Notes: a model not told the origin generated them from the sequence alone. Counted from the first letter of the stretch, positions 12,199-24,140 are shown. The stretch: 64,000 nucleotides of DNA from Pholiota molesta (GCA_014925825.1 JACGCK010000067.1:183566-247565); one strand, 5' to 3'. Program-made: numbers and translations.

Positions 12199-13035
12199 GC
12201 ATAGGATGCCGCATTTTCCATGGTATGGGCTATGTAGAAAAGATATTGTTGCGTATTTCTGTGGCATAGTGCATATATTGGTGTAGGATGCCGCATTTTT
12301 CACATGCACGGTGGATAGCGCTCATGTAGATGAAGTGCTTGTAATAATATTGTGTGGCTGTGAACCATGTGACGAGAAAATACCATATATGGGCATGGAA
12401 TGGTGGCACCTTCCTCCTCCCCCACAGCATAAAAATCAATTTCCTCCGTCATTTCCCCATAAAATCTTTCAATTCTTTTTCCATAATTTTACGTTAGTGT
12501 ACTACTACATATTCTGAGCTTGGTACATTTTCAAACATTATGTAGCAATTACTACAGGACTATCTTTGCATTTGTAACTATAAATAATAGGTTATTGAAA
12601 CCTTTGAGGATGTTATTTGAGAATCTGCATCGGTGAAAGAGTAGATATATGTCTAAAGTGTATATTTCAAAGGTTGGTGGAAGATGTGCTGATGTATACA
12701 CACCCAAGGAAATAGAAAAGCCATATTGAATTTATTATTGATTGTTGGGCTCATATCATAGCCAATACCTGTGGTAGTATCAATATAAAAGCAGATATCG
12801 AATGGTAAATACATTCTGTATATATCCCTCAGCCATTAGAAGTGCATCCGCTCCAATATTGAGGTGTAAGAAGATGAAACATGTCAGACAAGCATAAAAT
12901 GTGTATTTGTGCCACAGATGTACGAATAAGTGCCCAAAAATTCGATGCATCTGAAGTTAGAAGGTGCTGCCAAATACCTACAGAATGAGATAGGCCGGAA
13001 GAAAATCGAGCCAGTGGTTGGAAAGACAGATTGAA

Positions 13036-13113
13036 AATACTATCTTGGACATCATTTTTGACATGATTACAATTGTAATACTGTTCTGGTTCATGCAATC
13101 CGATGTTTTAGGT
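13036..13113. other. Central spacer of foldback element 1
   Basis: This is the asymmetric segment around the axis. The arm sequence ccagtggttggaaagacag ends shortly before it, and its inverse starts shortly after it. It encodes nothing recognisable. Confidence 0.6.
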
Positions 13114-13956
13114 ACCATTTCAAACCTATCTTTCCAACCACTGGCTCGATTTTCTTCCGGCCTATCTCATTCTGTAGGTATTTGGCAGCACCTTCTAACT
13201 TCAGATGCATCGAATTTTTGGGCACTTATTCGTACATCTGTGGCACAAATACACATTTTATGCTTGTCTGACATGTTTCATCTTCTTACACCTCAATATT
13301 GGAGCGGATGCACTTCTAATGGCTGAGGGATATATACAGAATGTATTTACCATTCGATATCTGCTTTTATATTGATACTACCACAGGTATTGGCTATGAT
13401 ATGAGCCCAACAATCAATAATAAATTCAATATGGCTTTTCTATTTCCTTGGGTGTGTATACATCAGCACATCTTCCACCAACCTTTGAAATATACACTTT
13501 AGACATATATCTACTCTTTCACCGATGCAGATTCTCAAATAACATCCTCAAAGGTTTCAATAACCTATTATTTATAGTTACAAATGCAAAGATAGTCCTG
13601 TAGTAATTGCTACATAATGTTTGAAAATGTACCAAGCTCAGAATATGTAGTAGTACACTAACGTAAAATTATGGAAAAAGAATTGAAAGATTTTATGGGG
13701 AAATGACGGAGGAAATTGATTTTTATGCTGTGGGGGAGGAGGAAGGTGCCACCATTCCATGCCCATATATGGTATTTTCTCGTCACATGGTTCACAGCCA
13801 CACAATATTATTACGAGCACTTCATCTACATGAGCGCTATCCACCGTGCATGTGAAAAATGCGGCATCCTACACCAATATATGCACTATGCCACAGAAAT
13901 ACGCAACAATATCTTTTCTACATAGCCCATACCATGGAAAATGTGGCATCCTATGC

Positions 13957-14380
13957 CTGTCTAACAACAATAGCATGATGCCGGGAGAATGCGGCATCCT
14001 ATCAAATTTATATTTGCATGACGCTGAGAAAATGCGGCATACTATCAAATTTACATTTGCATGACGCCAAAAAAATGCGGCATCCTATCAAATTTATATT
14101 TGCATGATGCCGAAAAAATGCGGCATCCTATCAAATTTATATTTGCATGACGCTGAAAAAATGCGGCATACTATCAAATTTACATTTGCATGACGCCGAA
14201 AGAATGTGGCATCCTATCAAATTTACATTTGCATGACGCCGAAAAAATGCGGCATCCTATCAAATTTACATTTGCATGATGCCGAAAAAATGCGGCATCC
14301 TATCAAATTTATATTTGCATGATGCCGAAAAAATGCGGCATCCTACCCCCATCCAATTTGCATAATGCCGCAAAAATGCG
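13957..14380. repeat. 43-bp hairpin repeats, right arm (more copies than left)
   Basis: This is the inverted counterpart of 11898-12198. About nine clean units run from 13957 to about 14380, followed by degenerate units to about 14545. The left arm has seven clean units. Because the first units pair exactly with the left arm, the extra copies were gained on the outer side of the right arm or lost from the left. Confidence 0.8.
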
Positions 14381-14928
14381 GCATCCTACCCCATCAAATA
14401 TCAAATTTATATTCGCACAACACCGCAAAAATGCGGCATCCTACCCCTATCCAATGTCAATTTTATATTTGCATGACACCACAAAAATGCGGCATCCTAC
14501 ATCCAATATCAGTGCATGATGCCGCATTTTTTGCGGCATTCTATGCTCACCATACATTATATTTATATTGGATGCCAAAAGATCGGCATCCTATTCCAAT
14601 CCTATATCATATATTATACAAACAATGCCGAAAAAAATTTGGTATCGCCAGAACAGTGTATATATTTAAAATGGCGTATATATGACGCCACTTTCCCAAC
14701 TGGATGATGCTGCACCTGAAAAGAGTGATGCCGCTGCATCGAAAAATATGATGCCGGATAATACTCAATTACTCACAGTATACTGTAAAGCCGTTCACAA
14801 CGGTACAATGTCCCCTAGACAGTGTGCCGTTTTATATGGTACATTGTACACTGACCATTGTTGACCAGTGGAACCGTGACCAACAGTACAAAGTACTTAG
14901 CCAATCAGATGTGTCACACGGTACCATG

Positions 14929-15385
14929 CCGCAGCGCTATGTGACTCATCGCACTCATCGCAACTCATCGGGCGCGATCGGCAGCATCTGGGCCCTCGTA
15001 AATGCCTCTTCCGACCTTAGGGAGACGCAAGTGACGGAATCGAGTGGATCGCGCGAGACTTTTGGGGGTGACACGCAGGACGACGTTGGGACGACGAGCA
15101 GTCTGGCACGAACATCGCTGCCCCTCCATGCCTCACCACTATGCTTCAAGTCGCAGGGTCCCTTTTGCGTGAGTCAGTGCTATGTCAGACAATCCCGCCA
15201 AGTTGCCCGAGGTCGCCATGCTCGACAATTTACATACCTATGTTGTATATACTTAATTTAATTTAAAACCCACTGTGAAAATAAAGCCAGCAAAGCATGA
15301 CAGATTGGCGGTCTAATCTTCAGGATGGAATCATTCCGAATCAAGCATTGGATTGCTTCCACCAGAAGAAGGTATAGCACTGTAC
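14929..15385. other. Short spacer between foldback element 1 and the LTR element
   Basis: No supportable gene. Only short frames are present. Confidence 0.4.
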
Positions 15386-15390
15386 ACGAC

Positions 15391-15793
15391 TGTGAGGACT
15401 GGACACTTAGGTACTTGTACAGAGGACTGTAGATCACATGATAGTCACATGTTACCATGTAGATACAGCCATCCAGCTGTATTAGATAATCAGATTTACC
15501 TTTAACCTTTACTTGAAGGACGAATCCACACACTGCCGGTATGACCAGTTAGTCTACTCCCTACCATGGGTCATATGGGGGCACAGGCGAGCCTTACCAC
15601 GCAGATCTCTCTGGCTGAGCATCCATCCCTGCTTGCCTGGTCAACGGCTCACATTGCCCTGGATAGGGTCACATTCCTCCTGAGTAGGATTACAACTCTC
15701 TCTCCCTGGATCTCCATCCAGCCCTCTCCCCAGGTCTCCTTCAGCCTTCCCTGAAGTCCCCTCGAATGCCAGATGCAGACCACAGGCATCACA
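15391..15793 (+). repeat. 5' LTR of the non-autonomous element
   Basis: 403 bp, TG...CA ends, matching 20018-20420 base for base as far as read. The copies also contain the same 62-codon chance frame at corresponding positions. Confidence 0.93.
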
Positions 15794-15794
15794 A

Positions 15795-15812
15795 TGGTGG
15801 GGGCACCGCGGA
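15795..15812 (+). other. Putative primer-binding site
   Basis: TGGTGGGGGCACCGCGGA begins one base after the 5' LTR. The leading TGG could pair with the CCA end of a tRNA, as in LTR elements generally. The primer tRNA was not identified. Confidence 0.45.
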
Positions 15813-15846
15813 CTTCTCTCCAAGAAGGTTTCAAGATGACCTGGCA

Positions 15847-16150
15847 CTCCTTTCCTTCTCCCCTCAGAAATCAGTTGGGTTTGACTTGGTGCCAGGTGGC
15901 ATTCTGAGTCCCTACTCCTTTCTGAGGTTCCTCCTGACCCACAGTTGGGTTGACATTGGTGCCAGCTGGCATACTAAGTCCCTACTTCTGGGTTGGCTCT
16001 CCTTTCCTTCTCCCCTCAGAAATCAGTTGGGTTGACATTGGTGCCAGGTGACATTCTGAGTCCCTACTCCTTTCTGAGGTTCCTCCTGACCCACAGTTGG
16101 GTTGACATTGGTGCCAGCTGGCATACTAAGTCCCTACTTCTGGGTTGGTT
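15847..16150 (+). repeat. 152-bp tandem duplication in the leader
   Basis: The segment starting ctcctttccttctcccctca at 15847 recurs at 15999, with a few substitutions and a one-base difference near the first copy's gggtttgac. It lies between the primer-binding site and the long array. Confidence 0.85.
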
Positions 16151-16343
16151 CTCCTTTTCCCTTTATGCTCTCCCTTCTCCTTTTTGCTATGCCCTTCACC
16201 CCCTTTCCACCTTCCCTCTGGTCCTAGGAATGCTCCTCAGCCAAGGAGTTCCTCTGGAATTGGACTTATGATGATTTGGAGGGAAGATGATGATTCTGGT
16301 TGGGATGGCCCCATATCTCCCCAACCACTCCTTGGATCGACAA

Positions 16344-19135
16344 GCGGCTTTTTGTGCCTTGTAGCCCTCGTCAAATTGATATTGACCGCGCCTTGATGGC
16401 CCCAAACGACCCACCGTTGAGTGAGAAACAGATGCTGAGACCATATTCGATGTCCTGAGACGAAATCAATTCGTTCTCGCCTTCCAGACCTCGGACAATT
16501 ACGATCTCTTCGGATTCGAGCTCGCCTCATCCGTCCGGTTCTTTCAAACCCAAGATCGTTGGATTCCGAACACAGGAAGTTTCCGAAATCTCTGCATGTT
16601 CTCATGCTCCTCTGTTTCTGGTCTAAGAACAGAGATGCATCTGTTTCTCCTCAACCGTTCCATGGATCGCGAAGCGGTTTTTTGCTGCTTGTGGGCCTTA
16701 TCAAATCGATATCGAATGTGCCTTCAATTACCGCAGACTCTCCACTTTTGAGTAAGAAGCGGATGATGAGACATTTCGATGTCTTGAGACGAAATCGATT
16801 CGTTCTCGCCTTCCAGACCCCGGATCATTAAGGTCTTTTCGGATTCGAGCTTGGCTCATCCGTCCGGTTCTGGAGAGCCCAAGATCATCGAATTCCGAGC
16901 AGACAACGTCTCCGAAATCTTCGATGTCCTCCTGCCCTGCTGTTCCTACTCTGAGGACAGAGATTCATCCGCTTCTCTTCAACCAGTCCATGGATTGTCG
17001 CGCGGTTTTTTGCGCTCCGTTGCGCTTGTCGAGGCGTTTCCAACGAGCCCCTGCGCGTGTCTAGCAAGTGATTTCCAAGCGAGATATGGCTTTTGAGACA
17101 TTTTGGTCTCTTGATGTGAAACCAAATTCGTTCTCATCAACGACTGCCCGTATCTAGGTGATCTCTTCGGATTCGAGTTCGCCTCATCCGTCCGGTTCTA
17201 TCGAGCCCAAGATCATCCCATTCCGAACAGGAGAACCTTCCGAAATACTGGCATGTCCTCATGCTCCTCCATTGCTCCTGTTATGAGCAGAGTTGGGCCA
17301 TATCTCCTCAACCGCTTAGTCTATCGTTGCACGGTTTTTTGCGCTGGAAAGCCCTTGTTCGCCTCGTTCGAGAGCGCCCTTAAACGTTCCAAACCGTTGT
17401 GTATCGCCCGAGCTATGACTTCGCAGTCATCTCAGCCTCCTGATGAGACATCAATTTCGTTCTCATCAACCGCGGTGTCTACTCATAAACGGATTTCGGA
17501 TTCGAGATCTACTCATCCGTCCCGTTTTAATGAGCCCAAGATCATTGGATTCCGAGCAGTAGATCATCCTGGGACTTTGCCATCTACACTGGCTCTCCCT
17601 TGATCATCCTCTGACCAGAGATCATCTCATATCTCTGTGAAAACTGCTCAGATTGACTCCCGGTTTTTTGATGCCTCAAGAGCTCGCTTATACGCATGTA
17701 ACGATGCCCTGCGCGACAAGAACGAGCAACATTCAACCAACTTCTGCCCTTTTAGTCATTTGGGCTCTCTAGAGTCACTTCATTCCGGATCTCAACAACT
17801 ACTGCTTCAACTCGTTAGCTCTCTTTGGATTCGAGCTCGACTCATTCATACGGTTCTAACGAGCTCAAGAACGTCGAATTTTACACAGTAGAATGTTCCG
17901 AGATGCCTGATCTCCTTCTCTGTCCCATACTTTCTACCTTGGGCGGAGATTGGGCAATATATCTGGATCAACTCTTCAGAACCTGTCGGTTATTCTTGTG
18001 CTCGTTTCTACTCTTTAAGACGCTTCTTTTAAGCCCTTGAATGTGGAGAATGACGGCTATTTGGACAAGGAAAATTCCTTGGCCCATTTCGGAGCTCTGT
18101 CCGGAAATTTCGCTCGATCTCAGCAACCAGGTCATGGACTCGCAATATCCCTTCGGATTCGAGCTCGCCTTGCTCGCCCGGTTCTAACGAGTGTAAGAAC
18201 GTCCAATTCTATGCAGTAGATCATTCTGGGGGGCCCATTACCTCTTCCTCCCCCTTGATCAGTACCTTCAATGCATATTGGACTATAACTCAAGAACCGG
18301 ACCTGTGGTTGCTCCGCAATTTTTTGCGCTGTGTTGGGCCGCGCAGGGCGCATCTTTTAAGCCCCTGCTCGAGCAAATCTTTGGAATTTTCGACGAGGAG
18401 TGCACTTTTGTCTATTTTGGACCTCTGGTCCGAAATTTCGTTCTCTTTTGGCTTCCATCGCCTCTAGCCCTATTCTGCTTCGGGATTCAACTTCTCCTTC
18501 TTTGTCCGGTTCTAACAACACCCAGCTCACCCTGTTTGGACCAGTGGAACACTCTGGGGGGCCCATCTTCCTCCTGTCCCTCCATCTCTATCACTAGAGC
18601 GAAGATTTGGCAGTTTCTCAAGAACCAGACTTCCGAACCCTTAGCGAATTTTTGCGGTGTGTTAGGCTACGCAGGCCGCGTCGAATAAGCCCCTGCGCAG
18701 GCCAAACGAACGAAATTTGAGTGAACTAGACCACATGTCTCATTTCAGTGCTCTGATCTGAGACTAAGTTCGCTCTTGGCAACCATGGCAGATCCCCTCC
18801 TGGAGGCTTCGGATTTGTATTCACCTCGACTCTCCGGTTCTATCGAGCTCAAGAACATGACGATCTATTCAGTGGAATATTCTGGGACATCATCCACTCC
18901 TCATCATTCCTTCCCACTTCATCATCAGGAAAGATTGGCCCATATCTTCGGAACAAAGCTTTCGATTCTCACGCGGTTTTTTGGGCCTTGTAACGTTTGC
19001 GAAGACGCAACGTTCAAGCCCTTACTCGCATGGAATGATGCATTTTCGAATTTACCATCCTCTTTCCTCCTCCTTCTACCCTTCAATGAAGATTGACCTA
19101 TATCTCCGGAATGGCTGCTCCGTTTTCCACGCAAA
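16344..19135 (+). repeat. Array of eight diverged units with a 327-329-bp period
   Basis: The landmark TTCGGATTCGAGCTCGCC, or a degraded form of it, begins at 16509, 16838, 17166, 17495, 17824, 18152, 18479 and 18808. Successive spacings are 329, 328, 329, 329, 328, 327 and 329. A second landmark, GCGGTTTTTTGCGC-like, lies about 165 bp away in each unit (about 16344, 16674, 17002, 17331, 17659, 17988, 18315, 18643, 18973). A last extra copy at about 19132 follows after only about 160 bp. Units differ by many substitutions yet hardly at all in length. The period is not a multiple of three and no frame persists, so this is not a repeated protein. Confidence 0.85.
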
Positions 19136-20004
19136 TTTTTTGGCTCTGTTACGATTGCGAAGACGCATCTTTCAAGCCCTTATATGCGCAAAACAACGAA
19201 GTTTCGAAAGTGCTAGGCTTTCCTTCCCTCCTGCTGAGCTCATTCAGCATATCCTGACCAGTGGGCCTCTTTTCCTTTCCATTTTTATGCCTTCTCTTTG
19301 CTTTTTTTTTCCACCTGCCAGAGTCCACTCTGTCCTTTCCTTCTTTCTTTCCACTCTGTGGCTTTGGATTTTTCTTTTCCTCTTTTTCTTCCTTGGTACT
19401 TCTTTAGCTGCCCATTCCTAGACATGCCTCATCCTATGACCACTGTCTGGCCTGCACACCGAAAGAAGTGGGGGGCAGGGGTAGGGGGTAGGACCATGGG
19501 TCCTGAGGAGGCCTAGCCTCCTCCTATTACCCTATCTATCCCTATGTCTGGGATCAGGCTACGATCCCTTGGAGGAGCTGCCTTATGGCTATGCCCCTAG
19601 CTCCTCTAGGATGCGGGATTGGCTGACCCTCCTATATAGAGCAGGAAAGCTATCCTCTGCATCCTCTCAGATCCTTCTAGATCTGTAGAGCTAGTCTAAA
19701 GCTTTGCTCTGGCTCTTAGAGGATGCCTTAGGATTGGTTGACTCTCCTATCTGGAGTTAGGAAGCCATCCTCTATTCCCTCTTTGATCTCTTGTAGATCT
19801 ACCTTGGAAGGCTAGAGAATTTGGGAACCAAATTTTTTCTCTTTGCTTATTTTGTTTTATTTTTGCTCATTCTTCCCAAATTTTTACTTTATATATTCTT
19901 TTGGCCTAGTTTGGGGGGCCATTGTGATTCTTTTTTCTCTTTATTTTTACCCATATGTTTTATGCTTGTTTTCCATTTTCACTTAGAGTACATGCCCTCT
20001 GGAC

Positions 20005-20014
20005 AAGTGGGGGG
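20005..20014 (+). other. Putative polypurine tract
   Basis: AAGTGGGGGG lies three bases upstream of the 3' LTR start at 20018, after a T-rich stretch (19840-19980). Position and composition fit the plus-strand primer of an LTR element. Confidence 0.5.
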
Positions 20015-20017
20015 CTC

Positions 20018-20420
20018 TGTGAGGACTGGACACTTAGGTACTTGTACAGAGGACTGTAGATCACATGATAGTCACATGTTACCATGTAGATACAGCCATC
20101 CAGCTGTATTAGATAATCAGATTTACCTTTAACCTTTACTTGAAGGACGAATCCACACACTGCCGGTATGACCAGTTAGTCTACTCCCTACCATGGGTCA
20201 TATGGGGGCACAGGCGAGCCTTACCACGCAGATCTCTCTGGCTGAGCATCCATCCCTGCTTGCCTGGTCAACGGCTCACATTGCCCTGGATAGGGTCACA
20301 TTCCTCCTGAGTAGGATTACAACTCTCTCTCCCTGGATCTCCATCCAGCCCTCTCCCCAGGTCTCCTTCAGCCTTCCCTGAAGTCCCCTCGAATGCCAGA
20401 TGCAGACCACAGGCATCACA
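20018..20420 (+). repeat. 3' LTR of the non-autonomous element
   Basis: 403 bp, same as the 5' LTR, followed directly by the target duplication acgac. Confidence 0.93.
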
Positions 20421-20425
20421 ACGAC

Positions 20426-21203
20426 CCTGCTCCACCCGCACCTTACCCATGGAGCAGAAATAAGCCCGGACGCCAACAAGAGTAATCTTGCCCCAGTGCA
20501 AAAAATACAGTGCGGGTTTATATGTCGTCTACTAGGCTTACCAAAAAAAAATTCCTCAATTGTCGTTGAATCATTGTCGTGCTCTTTATTACCAAGACCA
20601 GACTTACACCACTAAAGTTTCGAAGACTGAGTCTGCTGGCAACTTGAAATATCTTGTGGAATTACCAGCAGAACGTCTAGCTCACAAAGCACTCCAAGAC
20701 TCCATATATCTTAATAGAAATGGCCATTAATCTTGGATCATAGACATATGTTTAAGGTCATAAAAAGCATGGAGCTTGGCATTGACTTCCCTGACATCTC
20801 AGAAATTAACTCAGACATTGTCACTACTTTGATAAGGTCTATTAGGGAAGCAATGAAAGAACAAATTCAACAAAAGCTAGAACACACTTCGAAACTGTAT
20901 TTACTTCATAGCAGATTTGAATACTGTCCAAATGGCAAAGGACCCAAACAGATTACCTCTTCTTGAGACATTACCTGAAAATACCAAATGCAGATTACAG
21001 AAAGTCTCTGATGAGGTTAATTCCATCTTGTCATCCAATAGCACTGGAGAGATTGAAATATACCGAGCTCATTATTATTAACAACAGGGAAATTAAATGA
21101 TTACTCGGAAAATTTACTCATGAAATCCTCCATATCTTTGATGACAACACTGATATTGGTCCCAGCTATGCCTCTGGATTGGTTGGTCAATCTGCCGAGA
21201 AGT
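20426..21203. other. Degraded possible retroelement relic between two LTR elements
   Basis: From about 20640 the plus strand encodes, across frame breaks, short peptides such as ELPAERLAHKALQDSIYL and, at 20733-20966, a 77-codon frame rich in Ile/Ser/Lys. The pattern faintly recalls the region behind the reverse transcriptase of fungal non-LTR retroelements. No catalytic motif is present, so this remains a guess. No intact gene was found. Confidence 0.25.
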
Positions 21204-21208
21204 AGTAC

Positions 21209-21599
21209 TGAAAGACGAAGTAAAATACTCAAATGTCAGACACGGATGTGGTGACAGATGATATTGGGCTAACTACCTGAAAGACGAAGTAAAATACTAA
21301 GAGTAAGGTAGTCAGCGACATATGTAAGGCAAAGGTAATATAACGAGCATACCTCAAATGTCAGACACGGATGTGGTGACAGATGAGGTGTATGTACGAA
21401 TAATCAAAGGTATAAGTATTACGGGGGATAACGGAACGAGCATGGTGTGCACGTTCCATGGTCCCCAAGATATCATGAAGTGAAATATGGTGGAGTATAT
21501 GGCGCGCATGTGCATCGCCGGAATAGGAAACATAGAGGATAAACGGGGTAAGGAAATCAGTAAGTAAAAGAGAGAGACCGTGTAGTATCTACTTCAACA
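21209..21599 (-). repeat. 3' LTR of the copia element
   Basis: 391 bp and apparently the same as 30430-30820. It contains an internal direct repeat of tgaaagacgaagtaaaatac (21209 and about 21277). Confidence 0.93.
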
Positions 21600-21627
21600 C
21601 TCCCCCAGACGACATCGGTCGTCGAGT

Positions 21628-24110
21628 TTACGCAGTGAGGCCGATTTCCCTGGACAGGTACTGGTGGGTGACACGAGGAAGCTGCTTGGTGAAAATGTCG
21701 GCAAGGTTCTTGTCGGAAGGGATATGCTCGATCTGAAGGTGGCCATCACTGACGCGTTCGCGGATATAGTGATAGCGTACGTCGATATGTTTCGCGCGTG
21801 CATGTCCCTTGGTGTTCTTCGTGAGGGCAATGGCAGGAGTGTTGTCGCCGTAGATGGTGAATGGGAGTTCCTGAGGCAATCCGACTTCGTCGAGGAAAGA
21901 GTGCATCCAAATGACCTGTTGGACCGCGCGCGTCATGGACATGTATTCGGCTTCGGTCGTAGATAAGGCGACAGTTGGCTGCCTCTTAGAGCTCCAGGAC
22001 ACCAGGCCACCCGCCATCCAGACACCGTACCCAGCCGTCGAACGTCGCGTATCGAAATCATCAGCATAACTCGCGTCGACATAAGTGATTGGTGTGATGG
22101 GAGTGCCTCGATGGTAGGTGATGGAGTAGTCGATCGTGCCCTTGATGTAGGCCAGCATATGTAGCAATGCTTTCCAATGAGCCGGACCAGGGTTGGACTG
22201 ATATCGAGAGAGAACACCAGATCCGTAGACGAGATCAGGTCTAGTGCCACCAGCGCCCCAGTGAACCTTTCCTAAAGCTCTGCGGTAAGGTTTATCCTTC
22301 ATGTACGCCTTGTCTTCGTCAGTCGTCGGGCAGTCGCTTTCACTGAGGACAATACCGATAGGGAGAGGGGTAGGCTTGGGATTGCAGTCAACCATCCCGA
22401 ATTCCGCCAGCACACGTTCAAAGAAAGTCCGCTGCGATAAGGATATGGTGCCGGCGTTCGCGTCGCGTTTGATCTCGATGCCTAAGATGTAGGTTGGCTC
22501 CCCCAAATCCTTTGTATCGAAGCATGTGTCAAGCTCCTCGGAGGCAGTGCGTCCACCAGCAGTTGTAGACGAAATACCGAATATGTCGTCTGTGTATGTG
22601 CTAGTGATGGTATGGACATTGTCAACGACTCGCGAGTGGATACAAGGATCAGCGAGCGAACGATAATATCCAAGGCTTTCGAAGGAGCCAACGACTTCAT
22701 GCTGGAAGTTATGGCCGGCGTCCATCGTCCCGTAAAGCGATTTGTTCAGGACCCAGACGTAGGTTTTTGTCGGATCCAATTCTGCAGGCTTGATAGCACC
22801 CTGGGGTGGCCGGACATGGGTAGTGAAGCGAGTGTCGGCATAAAGATAGGCGGCAACAATGTCTTTGCCCCAGATCGCATAATCGAGAGAGGCAGCGATG
22901 GCTACGGCTATGCGGAAAGATTCCATACGCACGACGGATGCGTACGTCTCGTCGAACTCGAGGTCGGGGATTTGGTTGAATCCTCTGACGACAACGCGCG
23001 CCTTGCGTTTTGTGATGTTTCCCTCTGCGTCGTATTTGTTCGCATAGACCCACTTGCAATCGATGATATGGGCGCCTGGTGGTGCTTCAACCCACTTGAA
23101 GACATCGCGCTCCAGTAGTATAGCTAGTTCCGCGTCCATCGCAGGTTGCCATAGATCTGCGCGCTCCATAGCTTCTTTGTAGTTCCGCGGAATGTACGAA
23201 TCGCGTTGGGTGGACATATATGCGAGGTGGTCATCGAGAGCGCTGTTAAGATCGAGGATGGAGCCACTTGGCGCTTCATCAGCCGGCGTGAGTTGGGCGA
23301 TGACTGCGTCGGTTTCTGTGGATGTGGAGAGGACATGTGCGGTTTGCGCCCATATTTCCCCCTTACTCTCTGCATCCGTAACGCGATCGGCGTATTCGCG
23401 AGACGCTTCGAGAGCGCGAGTGGGCTTTGCATTGCGGGCAGAGCGTCGTAGGGCAGGGGGTTGTGGAACCGGTGGGTCGGTAGCGGCAAGCGGCGTGTCA
23501 GCGTGTGAGGATGGAAGTGCAGAATCAGGCGTTTCTGACTGCGTGGGATGTAAGGGGGGATCCGTCGTCCGCGGACGTGCAGCCACGATATTCTGCATGC
23601 TCGGCCTGAGTACGCCAGTGTTCGACGTTGACAGCGGCGCCGGTTGGATTGCAGGGGCGTCCTCAATGAGCACGTCGTCGAAGTTCGTCGAGGATGTCTG
23701 ATGGCCTTGACCTTCCTCAAAGATGACATCGCGGCATTTAATTATAGCTTGCTTTGCAGGGTCGTAGAGTTTGTAGGCGCTTCTTCCGAAATAACCTAGC
23801 ATGACGTATTTGATTGATCGAGGAAGTAACTTCGACTGATCTATTTCTGGCGCGATCTTGGCGTACGCAGTACATCCGAAGGGGCGTAGGTGTGAGACGT
23901 CCTGTCGCTTGCCTGTCCACATCTCCCATGGAACGACGCCCGGTCGACGAGCAGAAGGGATGAAATTGTCGAGGTATATGGCGGTGGCCGCGGCTTCGGC
24001 CCACAGTCCCTTAGGGAGCCCGGAGTCTGCAAGCATGCAGCGAACACGCTCAATCACTGTTCGAATCCCTCGTTCAGCCACGCCGTTCTGTCCGTGAGCG
24101 TAGGGGGCGC
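21628..24110 (-). pseudogene. Copia pol, 3' part: end of integrase, reverse transcriptase, RNase H
   Basis: This is an open frame of more than 817 codons, continuous with the integrase part at 28421-30348 if the nested insert is ignored. It opens with the end of the integrase core (HGQNGVAERG, with the catalytic Glu just after). Then comes a spacer rich in Pro/Ser/Thr. A copia-type reverse transcriptase follows (DCKWVYANKYDAEG..., catalytic YTDD in TYTDDIFGIS), then RNase H (VDASYADD, STTEAEYMSM). The tail is the usual ADIFTKQLP segment. The frame is intact from the insertion point to its stop 29 bp before the 3' LTR. It is scored as part of a broken gene because its 5' half is separated by 4.3 kb. 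Confidence 0.95.
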
Positions 24111-24140
24111 AGCCATGAGCGCTATATTTCTATATCAATT

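Larger units (their letters stand above)
11467..14928. mobile_element. Foldback element 1: about 3.5-kb near-perfect palindrome
   Basis: The left half (from about 11467, CACGGTATCGTG) reappears inverted in the right half (to about 14928, CACGGTACCATG). Minor reading frames pair symmetrically around an axis at 13077.5: 12311-12517 with 13638-13844, 12230-12439 with 13716-13925, and 12091-12309 with 13846-14064, every pair summing to 26155. The arms are therefore collinear without net indels for about 1 kb on each side. A spacer of roughly 75 bp separates them. No transposase, integrase or other known domain is encoded. Both arms carry 43-bp hairpin repeats. The outer ends are less similar and no target duplication could be fixed, so the boundaries are approximate. 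It looks like a non-autonomous foldback (long-TIR) DNA element. Confidence 0.75.
15391..20420 (+). mobile_element. Non-autonomous LTR retrotransposon (LARD-like), 5030 bp
   Basis: Two direct 403-bp LTRs (15391-15793 and 20018-20420) start TGTGAGG and end CATCACA. They have equal length, and I saw no difference on reading them through. The element is flanked by the 5-bp duplication acgac (15386-15390 and 20421-20425), so it is a complete insertion. The 4.2-kb interior has no frame longer than about 150 codons and no gag, protease, reverse transcriptase or integrase motif. Instead it holds a 152-bp tandem duplication and a long array with a 328-bp period. A likely primer-binding site and polypurine tract set the orientation as plus. 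It must have been mobilised by proteins of another element. The identical LTRs indicate recent insertion. Confidence 0.9.

Noticed and set aside
12829..13326. A 66-residue peptide encoded identically on both strands near the palindrome axis
   Set aside because: The identity follows automatically from the inverted arms; it has no recognisable domain, start context or splice partners.
11898..14380. Regular 43-bp repeats resembling a CRISPR array
   Set aside because: The units are contiguous tandem repeats without unique spacers, lie in inverted arms and are in a fungal nuclear genome.
22612..23701. Long plus-strand reading frames opposite the copia pol region
   Set aside because: They are antisense shadows of the reverse transcriptase and spacer regions; the minus-strand frame carries all the motifs.
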